Positions 6,501-11,832 of a stretch of DNA of 12,084 nt are shown here, piece after piece (position 1 is the stretch's first letter; each line of letters starts with the position of its first letter). The DNA lies in the NCBI GenBank assembly GCA_045631445.1, contig JAZQUS010000031.1, forward strand, positions 1 to 12,084. Reading direction: 5' to 3'. Below the pieces are notes generated by a model, which saw only the letters and a list, made by a program, of their open reading frames with translations, did no database searches and was not told where the DNA came from. Made by a program: the position numbers and the translations under genes. The stretch is from RGIG4608 sp045631445 (GTDB lineage: Bacteria; Bacillota; Clostridia; Oscillospirales; CAG-272).

Positions 6501-7424
6501 GAAAAAGCAGACCTTACAGAACTTAACGCAATCATAGCTTCTGCAAATGAGCTTAATGGAGAAGAATACGTTGCAGAAACGTGGGAAGCACTTCAAAACG
6601 CAATAAATGCCGCTAACGGCTTGACCGCTGAAAGCGCTCAGGCAGACGTTGATGCAGCAACCGAAGCTATAAAGAACGCAATCGATGCTCTCGAAATCAT
6701 TCCCGACGAGCCCGAACTTCCCGAATACGAAACGTATGATATATTGTTTGTTGGCTCAAACCTCATCAATGACGAATATATCTTCCCCTCTCTTTCAAGT
6801 ATGATCTCACTTGGGCAGGGCAAGGAACTCTACCTTAAGTACGTTAACGATGGTGTTGGTGTTATCAACAGACTTGCTAACCACGACGAGATTTCTTCGG
6901 ACAATGACGTATATCTTCAGTTCCGTGAAGCTCTTGCCGAAAGAAGATGGGATGCCATCATCATTCAGTTTAGCCGTAGATGTACTCCCGGATCAACCGT
7001 TGTTGAATCCGAACTCAATGCATTGAGAAGCATTTATCCTATGTTGACTGAAAACACAAGTAACATTTACATCTTCACCTTGAACGGCTCAGCAAATCCC
7101 GACGTATTTACCACAGGTTCTGTTGCTTATGATAAGACAGGTGACTCCCTCACCGCAACAGCAAAGGAAATATCCGATTTCTATAGAACCACTATTGAAT
7201 CTTGGTCTGCAGAGCTTGGATGCAAGGGTATCTATTACGGAAGCTCTTACGACGACGGCTTCAAGCCAACAACAGACAAGCCCAAAGGATTGATGAGAGC
7301 ACTTTGCATCTATTATTCAATATTTGGCGAAGAAATGCCCACAGGTACGAATGTTCAAGGAACTTCATCAAGTGGTGTTAAAAAGATACAGGCAGCAGCC
7401 GCAAAATATTGCTTAATCAAATAA
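3525..7424 (+). CDS. Large surface lipoprotein: one intact and three degenerate SGNH-hydrolase domains plus four FIVAR repeats
   Basis: The 1299-residue product begins with a lipoprotein signal peptide: two Lys, a hydrophobic run, and the lipobox LTAC with Cys22 as the lipidated residue. A Pro/Asp/Thr-rich linker (about 23-73) follows. Domain 1 (about 75-300) is an SGNH/GDSL-type hydrolase: GNS with Ser83 in LFLGNSL, WGNND at 186-190, and a C-terminal DRRHPS with Asp261 and His264, so a full Ser-Asp-His set is present. Domains 2 (about 331-565), 3 (570-800) and 4 (1070-1299) are clear copies; all four share a (W/Y)D-hydrophobic strand followed by SRR(I/C)TP. However, the nucleophile position is Asp341, Lys578 and Asn1079, and the HPS motif is gone. 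Four FIVAR-type three-helix repeats (805-1056) sit between domains 3 and 4. There is no C-terminal sortase or SLH anchor, so it is held by its N-terminal lipid. A likely role is de-esterification of an extracellular or wall glycan, with the other domains as binding or spacer modules; the substrate is unknown. It has its own promoter, the RBS AAGGAG, and appears monocistronic. Confidence 0.88.
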   Translation: MKKSIIIFAALCLLCCLGLTACFVTPPIQSTTGTTTEDDPMVRPNEPPTDDPTKPDEPVIPDVPGHNPPVYDDELRILFLGNSLMFFNDMPSLFENLAKAAGKKVYVDSITRGSATISDFAHSFTDVGSQAYPKLQNERWDYVIIEPSRRITPYENTTYEAELASAKVLQKMAADAGAKILLYCVWGNNDGTLTEYNASNPTAMIKGTVHYDYTRKMHVEFLKKVNTEFSEALGGVGVIDAGYAFENSMVTYPSINLYDPDRRHPSLEGSYLAAACVYATIYNESPENIGFTGGTTLYFEMQRMAKATVLDKVVPDLEEKPEEIVQVDDPTVYDILFIGSDLIDSYDITTSLESMILAGKELGLNLTYVTNTTGVFSKLASESADFGMRDALARTKYDAVILQVSRRCTPSATDVEASELAALKAIYPIISENTDNIYLYTFNGQSNPSIFTTESDPLNYSKTDRKENASASVMNAYYTSIAKSWAEEVGCKVILQGNAWTEASPATDAAKGYLRACSLYTAIFEESVPDGINTNGLDETVASKIEATVEKHCLPEIEVEPTPVPEYDTYDVLIIGSKLLDNCDAVTPLGNMISIGQGKELHLQYVTDSVGVLNKLAQKDSSDEFYPSYAQALKERKWDAVIIQISRRITPTGTDVVASELEALKAIYGDISQNCSNIYLITLIGGDSATVFSTASGNIEYQKTDLKETKTVEEMTEYYSSLASAWAEELGCKIIDQGKTRLIASPENDAERGYMRACCYYNALFEEVIPDGVSIGTLTEARAKIMVKAAAQVLLGIIPTDMTSLIEAIARAEQIDESRYTPNSLVAFKDALEKAKLLNDEADQSEVDLATEALNKTISELVERADFTALNTAIADAKSKVEANYTVASFAELKAMLEKAEELDANATQEEVNLVAYKLNQAIELLVVKADLTALNEAIALAQSKEQGLYTVASWTELENALANARLIDESSAMEEVANATVALNNAIANLIEKADLTELNAIIASANELNGEEYVAETWEALQNAINAANGLTAESAQADVDAATEAIKNAIDALEIIPDEPELPEYETYDILFVGSNLINDEYIFPSLSSMISLGQGKELYLKYVNDGVGVINRLANHDEISSDNDVYLQFREALAERRWDAIIIQFSRRCTPGSTVVESELNALRSIYPMLTENTSNIYIFTLNGSANPDVFTTGSVAYDKTGDSLTATAKEISDFYRTTIESWSAELGCKGIYYGSSYDDGFKPTTDKPKGLMRALCIYYSIFGEEMPTGTNVQGTSSSGVKKIQAAAAKYCLIK
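5937..6692 (+). repeat. Four tandem FIVAR-type repeats within the lipoprotein
   Basis: Units of 60-65 codons start at 5937, 6123, 6318 and 6513. Each begins (L/F)xxLNxAIA or similar, has Y(T/V) about 19 residues later, then an acidic helix and a closing helix ending in (E/V)(R/K)AD in the first three. This matches the FIVAR domain, a three-helix bundle common in Gram-positive surface proteins. The fourth unit ends in a Pro/Glu linker instead of KAD. Confidence 0.85.
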
Positions 7425-7430
7425 TTTTAA

Positions 7431-7452
7431 AGGGGCAGGATTTCCTGCCTCT
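7431..7452 (+). terminator. Hairpin terminator of the lipoprotein gene
   Basis: AGGGGCAGGA (7431-7440) pairs with TCCTGCCTCT (7443-7452), with one G-U pair, and starts 6 nt after the stop codon. The downstream T tract is poor (TTTC), and the hairpin shares its last three bases with the next one. Confidence 0.6.
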
Positions 7453-7488
7453 TTCAGTGTGTAGAAAAACTTTCGACACACTGAAAGA
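7450..7488 (+). repeat. Perfect 12-bp hairpin carrying the TTTCGACA motif
   Basis: TCTTTCAGTGTG (7450-7461) and CACACTGAAAGA (7477-7488) are exact reverse complements around a 15-nt loop. A related motif, CTTTTTCGACAGTCTGAA, recurs at 7836-7853, so this may be a dispersed hairpin element of the genome rather than part of the terminator. Confidence 0.65.
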
Positions 7489-7520
7489 CTTCGAAAAAGG
7501 TAGCTATATTTTTCGTTCAT

Positions 7521-7677
7521 AGGCAAGAGAGAATAATATCAACTTGTTTTTAAGAGGTATATTTTTCGCATTAGTGCGCCAAAAATCCTTGCAATATTTT
7601 ACTTTACAAAAGTGGCAAACGTTCAAAGGGCAAAAAAGTCGGGATTTAGAGCAAGTTTATATTGTTCTCTCTTGCCT
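7521..7677. repeat. 157-bp inverted-repeat element, MITE-like or structured RNA
   Basis: The ends 7521-7546 and 7652-7677 are inverted copies matching at 24 of 26 positions; outer end AGGCAAGAGAGAA, inner end AACTTG. As RNA one difference becomes a G-U pair. Further pairing lies inside: AAATCC (7583-7588) with GGATTT (7642-7647), and GCA/TGC inside a TTTTT/AAAAA frame at 7562-7585. Neither strand has a credible gene. The element sits in the 543-bp gap between the lipoprotein and exonuclease genes. Confidence 0.6.
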
Positions 7678-7728
7678 AATCGTCGACGTACAAAGGTACG
7701 GCAGAGTGTAAGAACGGAAAAAGCAAGT

Positions 7729-7770
7729 AAGCACAAGGCATTCTCGATGTTTGCCTTGTGCTTATTTTTT
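7729..7770 (+). terminator. Terminator-like hairpin, stem identical to that at 9129
   Basis: AAGCACAAGGCA (7729-7740) and TGCCTTGTGCTT (7752-7763) form a perfect 12-bp stem with an 11-nt loop followed by ATTTTTT. No gene ends just upstream; the nearest stop is 305 nt away. Exactly the same stem recurs at 9129-9164 with a different loop. Confidence 0.7.
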
Positions 7771-7851
7771 GTACATTTTGTATTTTTAATTTAGTGCTTT
7801 TTATCTTTTGTATTTTCACACTTGCGGTAGAGCAGCTTTTTCGACAGTCTG

Positions 7852-7882
7852 AAGGCGCAGGATTATAAAAATCCCGCGCCTT
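7852..7882 (+). terminator. Orphan terminator-like hairpin before the exonuclease promoter
   Basis: AAGGCGC-A-GGAT (7852-7863) pairs with ATCC-C-GCGCCTT (7871-7882), with one A-C mismatch, loop of 7 nt and a following GTTT. It is preceded by a TTTTTCGACAGTCTGA motif. It would insulate the exonuclease promoter from upstream transcription. Confidence 0.5.
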
Positions 7883-7926
7883 GTTTATCTCAAAATTGAA
7901 TATTTAAAATATTTTTCTCAATCCTA

Positions 7927-7955
7927 TTGAAAAAAAGAAAAAAATATGATATACT
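7927..7955 (+). promoter_or_regulatory. Sigma-A promoter of the exonuclease gene
   Basis: TTGAAA (7927-7932) and TATACT (7950-7955) are separated by 17 bp. Transcription would start near 7962, which argues against the in-frame GTG at 7968 and for the TTG at 8007 as translation start. Confidence 0.65.
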
Positions 7956-8006
7956 GAATTTTAGTTTGTGATTTTTATTAATATTTATATATATGGAGAA
8001 AAAATT

Positions 8007-9089
8007 TTGAGAACAACATTGCAATTACGCCCCGGCATTGTAATTTCCGCGATTACCGAGGAAGCCGCGAGAGCCAAGCAGTATCTTACGCGCGCAGATC
8101 TTAAAAGATTTCATTTGAAATCAACAGCTCTCCCTTGCGCGTTCAGGGAAAATCCCGACGAGAGCGTTATTTTCTATTTTAGCCCCGACACAGTTGAAGA
8201 AGCCGAGGTTGACGATTGGCACTTCACCTATTCAAAGGAACAGGTTGAAATGCTCCCCTCAGGCACAATTATCGAGAGAATGAGCACGCGCCGTGCCTCA
8301 TCCTATGGATTTTTCACCAAGGAAAGACTCCTTCAAATCCATTTTGAAGCAGTTGAAGAGCCGGTTGCCTTTTCACTCAAAAAAGACGGAACAAAGGTTT
8401 ATTTCTATGATAAAAAAACCTGCATCCGTCAACCTCTTATGTGCGTTCAGTGTGGCAAGCACGTGCGCTATAAGAAAAAGCTCTGCGAGGAATGTTACAA
8501 AAAGGACCTTGAAAAACGTCGCGAAATCGGTAATGCTTACCGTGCTCAAAGCTTCAACATGAAGCGTGAAAACGTTATTTTCTTCGACCTTGAGTTGACA
8601 GGATTTTATGACAGAGATGAAATCATTTCAATTTCCGTTGTTGACGGTACAGGAAAATTGATAATGGACACATTTGTTAAGCCCACTCACACATCAAAGT
8701 GGAAAAAGACAGAGAAAATTCACGGAATCACTCCCGAAATGGTGCAGGATTCCCCCACACTCGAGGAGCTTATTCCCGAAATTAAGGAGATTTTTGCAAA
8801 AGCAGAGAATATTATCGCATACGGTGTTTCCACTGACTATTCTCACATCAAATACATATATGAAACAGATGCAGAAAGAATGGCTCTTAAGCAAAAAATC
8901 CGTTGCTGTGCATTCGAATACGTAAGATATATGCACGAAAATCACCCCGAGCTTGTTCACGCATCGCTCACAGATGCAATGGCTTGCTTTGATATCGAGT
9001 GGGAAGGCGTTGCGCATTCCTCAATTGCCGACACCTATGGTTGTCGCAAGGTTTGGGAAAAATTGTTCCCCAATTATTACGTTGACTAA
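8007..9089 (+). CDS. DEDDh 3'-5' exonuclease (DnaQ-like) with zinc-ribbon-like N-terminal region
   Basis: The C-terminal half (about residues 190-360) is a DnaQ-type exonuclease fold with all five metal/catalytic residues: Asp194 and Glu196 (FFDLELTGF), Asp277 (AYGVSTDY) and His337-x4-Asp342 (HSSIAD). Such enzymes remove nucleotides from 3' ends of DNA or RNA. The first 140 residues match nothing I recognise. They are followed by Cys146-x2-Cys149 and Cys160-x2-Cys163, a zinc-ribbon-like knuckle, then a basic helix. I place the start at TTG 8007 because GGAG (7995-7998) stands 8 nt before it; the frame is open further up to a GTG at 7968, but that has no RBS and lies within a few bases of the predicted transcript start. 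The gene has its own promoter and terminator and appears to stand alone. It is much longer than a bare epsilon-like domain (about 180 residues) and lacks polymerase or helicase parts, so its substrate cannot be told; the zinc knuckle suggests nucleic-acid binding. Confidence 0.85.
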   Translation: MRTTLQLRPGIVISAITEEAARAKQYLTRADLKRFHLKSTALPCAFRENPDESVIFYFSPDTVEEAEVDDWHFTYSKEQVEMLPSGTIIERMSTRRASSYGFFTKERLLQIHFEAVEEPVAFSLKKDGTKVYFYDKKTCIRQPLMCVQCGKHVRYKKKLCEECYKKDLEKRREIGNAYRAQSFNMKRENVIFFDLELTGFYDRDEIISISVVDGTGKLIMDTFVKPTHTSKWKKTEKIHGITPEMVQDSPTLEELIPEIKEIFAKAENIIAYGVSTDYSHIKYIYETDAERMALKQKIRCCAFEYVRYMHENHPELVHASLTDAMACFDIEWEGVAHSSIADTYGCRKVWEKLFPNYYVD

Positions 9090-9128
9090 TTTATTATATT
9101 TGCTTCAAAAAAATAATAACAATGCAAA

Positions 9129-9175
9129 AAGCACAAGGCAACTATTTATTAATGCCTTGTGCTTGCTTGTTTTTT
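9129..9175 (+). terminator. Terminator of the exonuclease gene, stem identical to that at 7729
   Basis: AAGCACAAGGCA (9129-9140) and TGCCTTGTGCTT (9153-9164) form a perfect 12-bp stem with a 12-nt loop, followed by GCTTG and six T. It begins 39 nt after the stop codon. Confidence 0.8.
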
Positions 9176-9196
9176 AGGCTTTTAATCATATCCGTC

Positions 9197-9225
9197 TTGA
9201 CAAAAAAATCATACTTTGATATAAT
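9197..9225 (+). promoter_or_regulatory. Consensus sigma-A promoter of gdhA
   Basis: TTGACA (9197-9202) and TATAAT (9220-9225) match the consensus exactly with a 17-bp spacer, so gdhA is probably strongly expressed. The leader to the ATG at 9280 is about 48 nt; I see no riboswitch in it. Confidence 0.9.
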
Positions 9226-9279
9226 AAATTATCTATGTTTATGAATATAATAACACACTAACTTATAAGGAGGGTGTTT

Positions 9280-10626
9280 ATGACAATAACTAACGAATAC
9301 TTATTAAAATTAATAGATGATGTGAAAACGCGAAATGCCGGGGAGGTTGAGTTCCATCAGGCGGTTTATGAGGTTTTAGAATCTCTTGAGCCCGTGGTTG
9401 AAAAGCATCCCGAATATATTAAGTGTGGCGTGCTCGATATGATTGTTGAACCCGAAAGAATCATTAAATTCCGCGTTCCGTGGGTTGATGACAGCGGAAA
9501 GGTACACGTTAACCGCGGTTATAGAGTGCAATTCAATAGTGCAATCGGACCATACAAGGGTGGAATTCGTTTTCATCCCTCTGTGAACGAAAGTATTATT
9601 AAGTTTTTGGGCTTTGAGCAGACATTCAAAAACTCACTTACAGGTCTTCCCATCGGTGGCGGTAAGGGTGGCTCTGATTTTGATCCTAAAGGAAAAAGCG
9701 ATAACGAGATTATGCACTTCTGCCAAAGCTTTATGACCGAGCTTTCAAAATACATAGGTGCGGACACCGACGTTCCTGCAGGTGATATTGGCGTTGGTGC
9801 GCGTGAAATCGGATATATGTTTGGTCAATACAAGCGTCTTCGCGATGAATACACAGGGGTTCTTACAGGAAAGGGTCTTACATACGGCGGCTCTCTTGCA
9901 AGAAAAGAGGCAACGGGCTTTGGTCTTTGCTATTTTACCGACGAAATGCTTCGCGACAACGGAAAATCATTTAAGAACGCACGTGTTGTAATTTCCGGTT
10001 CAGGAAACGTGGCAATTTATGCCGCCCAAAAGGCAATGGAGCTTGGTGCAACGGTTGTTGCTATGAGTGATTCGAACGGATATGTTTACGATGAAGATGG
10101 CATCGATCTTGCTCTCATAAAAGAAATTAAAGAAGTTAAGCGCGAAAGAATTAGCGAATATGCCGCAGAACGCGACAGTGCGTTCTACCGTGTTGGTTGT
10201 AAGAATATTTGGACAGTCCCTTGCGACATCGCGCTTCCCTGCGCAACTCAAAACGAGCTCGACGTTGACGGTGCTATCGCCTTGATTAAAAACGGTTGCT
10301 TTGCGGTTGCCGAAGGTGCAAATATGCCTTGTACGCCCGATGCGGTGGCGCATTTCCAAGCAAACGGAGTGCTTTTTGCTCCCGCAAAAGCTGCAAATGC
10401 GGGCGGTGTGGCAACGAGTGCTCTCGAAATGAGCCAAAACTCAATGAGATACTCATGGACTTTTGAAGAAGTAGATGCAAAATTGCATCAAATTATGATA
10501 AATATTTACAAAAACTGCTCCTCTGCAGCAAAGGAATACGGAATGGACAAAAATCTTGTTGCAGGCGCAAACATTGCGGGATTCTTAAAAGTTGCTGAAG
10601 CAATGAAGGCACAGGGTGTAGTTTAA
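9280..10626 (+). CDS. gdhA: NADP-type glutamate dehydrogenase
   Basis: GdhA interconverts 2-oxoglutarate plus ammonia and L-glutamate, usually in the biosynthetic direction with NADPH in this family, linking carbon and nitrogen metabolism in the cytoplasm. The 448-residue length is typical of the hexameric bacterial enzyme. The substrate region contains Lys93 (GPYKGGIRFHP), the catalytic Lys129 (PIGGGKGGSDFDPKGKSD) and Asp169 (DVPAGDIGVG), one position off the E. coli numbering. The dinucleotide-binding motif GSGNVA lies near residue 242, and NAGGVATSALEMSQNS is near the C-terminus. I use ATG 9280 because AAGGAGG (9267-9273) stands 6 nt before it; a GTG at 9274 would overlap the RBS. NADP specificity is inferred from overall similarity. 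thiI starts 14 nt downstream without a terminator between them. Confidence 0.97.
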   Translation: MTITNEYLLKLIDDVKTRNAGEVEFHQAVYEVLESLEPVVEKHPEYIKCGVLDMIVEPERIIKFRVPWVDDSGKVHVNRGYRVQFNSAIGPYKGGIRFHPSVNESIIKFLGFEQTFKNSLTGLPIGGGKGGSDFDPKGKSDNEIMHFCQSFMTELSKYIGADTDVPAGDIGVGAREIGYMFGQYKRLRDEYTGVLTGKGLTYGGSLARKEATGFGLCYFTDEMLRDNGKSFKNARVVISGSGNVAIYAAQKAMELGATVVAMSDSNGYVYDEDGIDLALIKEIKEVKRERISEYAAERDSAFYRVGCKNIWTVPCDIALPCATQNELDVDGAIALIKNGCFAVAEGANMPCTPDAVAHFQANGVLFAPAKAANAGGVATSALEMSQNSMRYSWTFEEVDAKLHQIMINIYKNCSSAAKEYGMDKNLVAGANIAGFLKVAEAMKAQGVV

Positions 10627-10640
10627 GGAAGGAATATATA

Positions 10641-11816
10641 ATGAAGGAAGTTTTACTTTGTAAATACGGTGAAATTGTGCTCAAGGGTGCAAACCGTTCG
10701 TATTTTGAGGATATGCTTTGCAAGGAATTGCGCAAAAGAGCAAAGAAATGCGGCAATTTTGAGGTTTTGCGTGCACAAAGCACAGTTTACATTGAACCGC
10801 AGGACGATTTTTGCGATATGGATGCGATGCTTTGTGAAGCACAAAAGGTGTTTGGAATTGTGGCAATCGCGCGCGCTTATGTTTGCGATAAGTCACTTGA
10901 GGCAATTTCGGAGGCAGCTCGCGAATTTATTGCTCCCGAAATAAGAAATTACAGAACCTTTAAGGTTGAAGCGAAGAGAAGTGATAAGCGCTTCCCCCTT
11001 GATTCTATGGACCTTTCTCGTGAAATTGGTGGCGTTTTGCTCTCTGTTAATCCGAGAGTTAAGGTTGACGTTAGAAATCCCGAGATTATTGTTAAGGTTG
11101 AGGTTCGCGAACGCGCGGCATATATTTACGCAGGACACCACAAGGGCGCAGGCGGTATGCCTGTTGGCACAAACGGAAAAGGACTTTTGCTCCTTTCCGG
11201 TGGCATTGACTCCCCTGTTGCGGGATATATGATGGCAAAACGCGGCGTAAAGCTTGAGGCGGTTCACTTTGAATCCTTCCCTTACACGAGTGAAAGAGCC
11301 CTTCAAAAGGTGCTCGACCTCGCAAAGATTGTTTCCGACTATTCGGGTGATATTTATGTACATATAATTTCACTCACTCACATTCAAGAAGAACTGGTTA
11401 AGCATTGCGATGAGGACTATTTCACACTACTCCTTCGCAGATATATGATGGCTCTTTCCAACAAAGTAGCAGAAAAATATGACTGTGGTGCGCTTATCAC
11501 AGGTGAAAGTGTTGGTCAGGTTGCAAGTCAGACAATGCAAGCTATCGGCGTTACTGATGCGGTTGCCAATATCCCCGTTTTCCGCCCCTGTATTGGTATG
11601 GATAAGGAAGAAATTGTTCAAATTTCAAGAAAAATTGGCACGTTTGAAACATCTATTCTTCCCTACGAGGATTGTTGCACGGTTTTCACTCCTAAGCACC
11701 CTAAAACCAAGCCCGAACTTGATAAGGTAATTGCCGAAGAAAACAAACTCTCCTTCGATGAGCTTGTTGAAGAGGCATTTGCAACGATGCGAACCGAAAG
11801 AGTTCATATCGATTGA
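10641..11816 (+). CDS. thiI: tRNA 4-thiouridine synthetase ThiI, rhodanese-less form
   Basis: ThiI adenylates U8 of tRNA and transfers sulfur to give 4-thiouridine; some homologues also supply sulfur for the thiazole of thiamine. The 391-residue protein has an N-terminal ferredoxin-like part (KYGEIVLKGANRSYFE, about residues 8-23), a THUMP domain to about residue 165, and an ATP-pyrophosphatase domain with the PP-loop SGGIDSPVA (Ser186-Gly-Gly-Ile-Asp190). Later motifs include ALITGESVGQVASQT and PYEDCCTVF with Cys345 at the conserved catalytic cysteine position. It lacks the C-terminal rhodanese domain of the E. coli enzyme, so sulfur must come from a partner cysteine desulfurase, as in Bacillus; none is adjacent here. 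The RBS GGAAGGA precedes the ATG. The 14-nt gap to gdhA suggests cotranscription. Repeat copy 2 begins directly after the stop codon. Confidence 0.96.
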   Translation: MKEVLLCKYGEIVLKGANRSYFEDMLCKELRKRAKKCGNFEVLRAQSTVYIEPQDDFCDMDAMLCEAQKVFGIVAIARAYVCDKSLEAISEAAREFIAPEIRNYRTFKVEAKRSDKRFPLDSMDLSREIGGVLLSVNPRVKVDVRNPEIIVKVEVRERAAYIYAGHHKGAGGMPVGTNGKGLLLLSGGIDSPVAGYMMAKRGVKLEAVHFESFPYTSERALQKVLDLAKIVSDYSGDIYVHIISLTHIQEELVKHCDEDYFTLLLRRYMMALSNKVAEKYDCGALITGESVGQVASQTMQAIGVTDAVANIPVFRPCIGMDKEEIVQISRKIGTFETSILPYEDCCTVFTPKHPKTKPELDKVIAEENKLSFDELVEEAFATMRTERVHID

Positions 11817-11832
11817 TAAATTGGCATTTATC
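11815..11832 (+). terminator. Hairpin overlapping the thiI stop codon
   Basis: GATAAAT (11815-11821) and ATTTATC (11826-11832) form a 7-bp stem with a TGGC loop, overlapping the TGA. It is AU-rich and lacks a T tract, so it may only assist; the following hairpin with TTTTAAAAAA (about 11855-11875) belongs to the repeat. Confidence 0.4.

Noticed and set aside
7612..7794. 60-codon plus-strand frame in the intergenic region, starting GTG
   Set aside because: There is no RBS, and it runs through an inverted-repeat arm and a terminator hairpin; its hydrophobic C-terminus is translation of the terminator and T tract.
7968..8006. Upstream GTG start for the exonuclease, adding 13 residues
   Set aside because: It has no RBS and lies only a few bases after the predicted transcription start; TTG 8007 has GGAG at 8-nt spacing.
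9274..9279. Upstream GTG start for gdhA
   Set aside because: It overlaps the AAGGAGG ribosome binding site; ATG 9280 is properly spaced and gives the normal N-terminus.
9226..9279. Riboswitch before gdhA
   Set aside because: The leader is only about 48 nt, AT-rich, and shows no stable fold.
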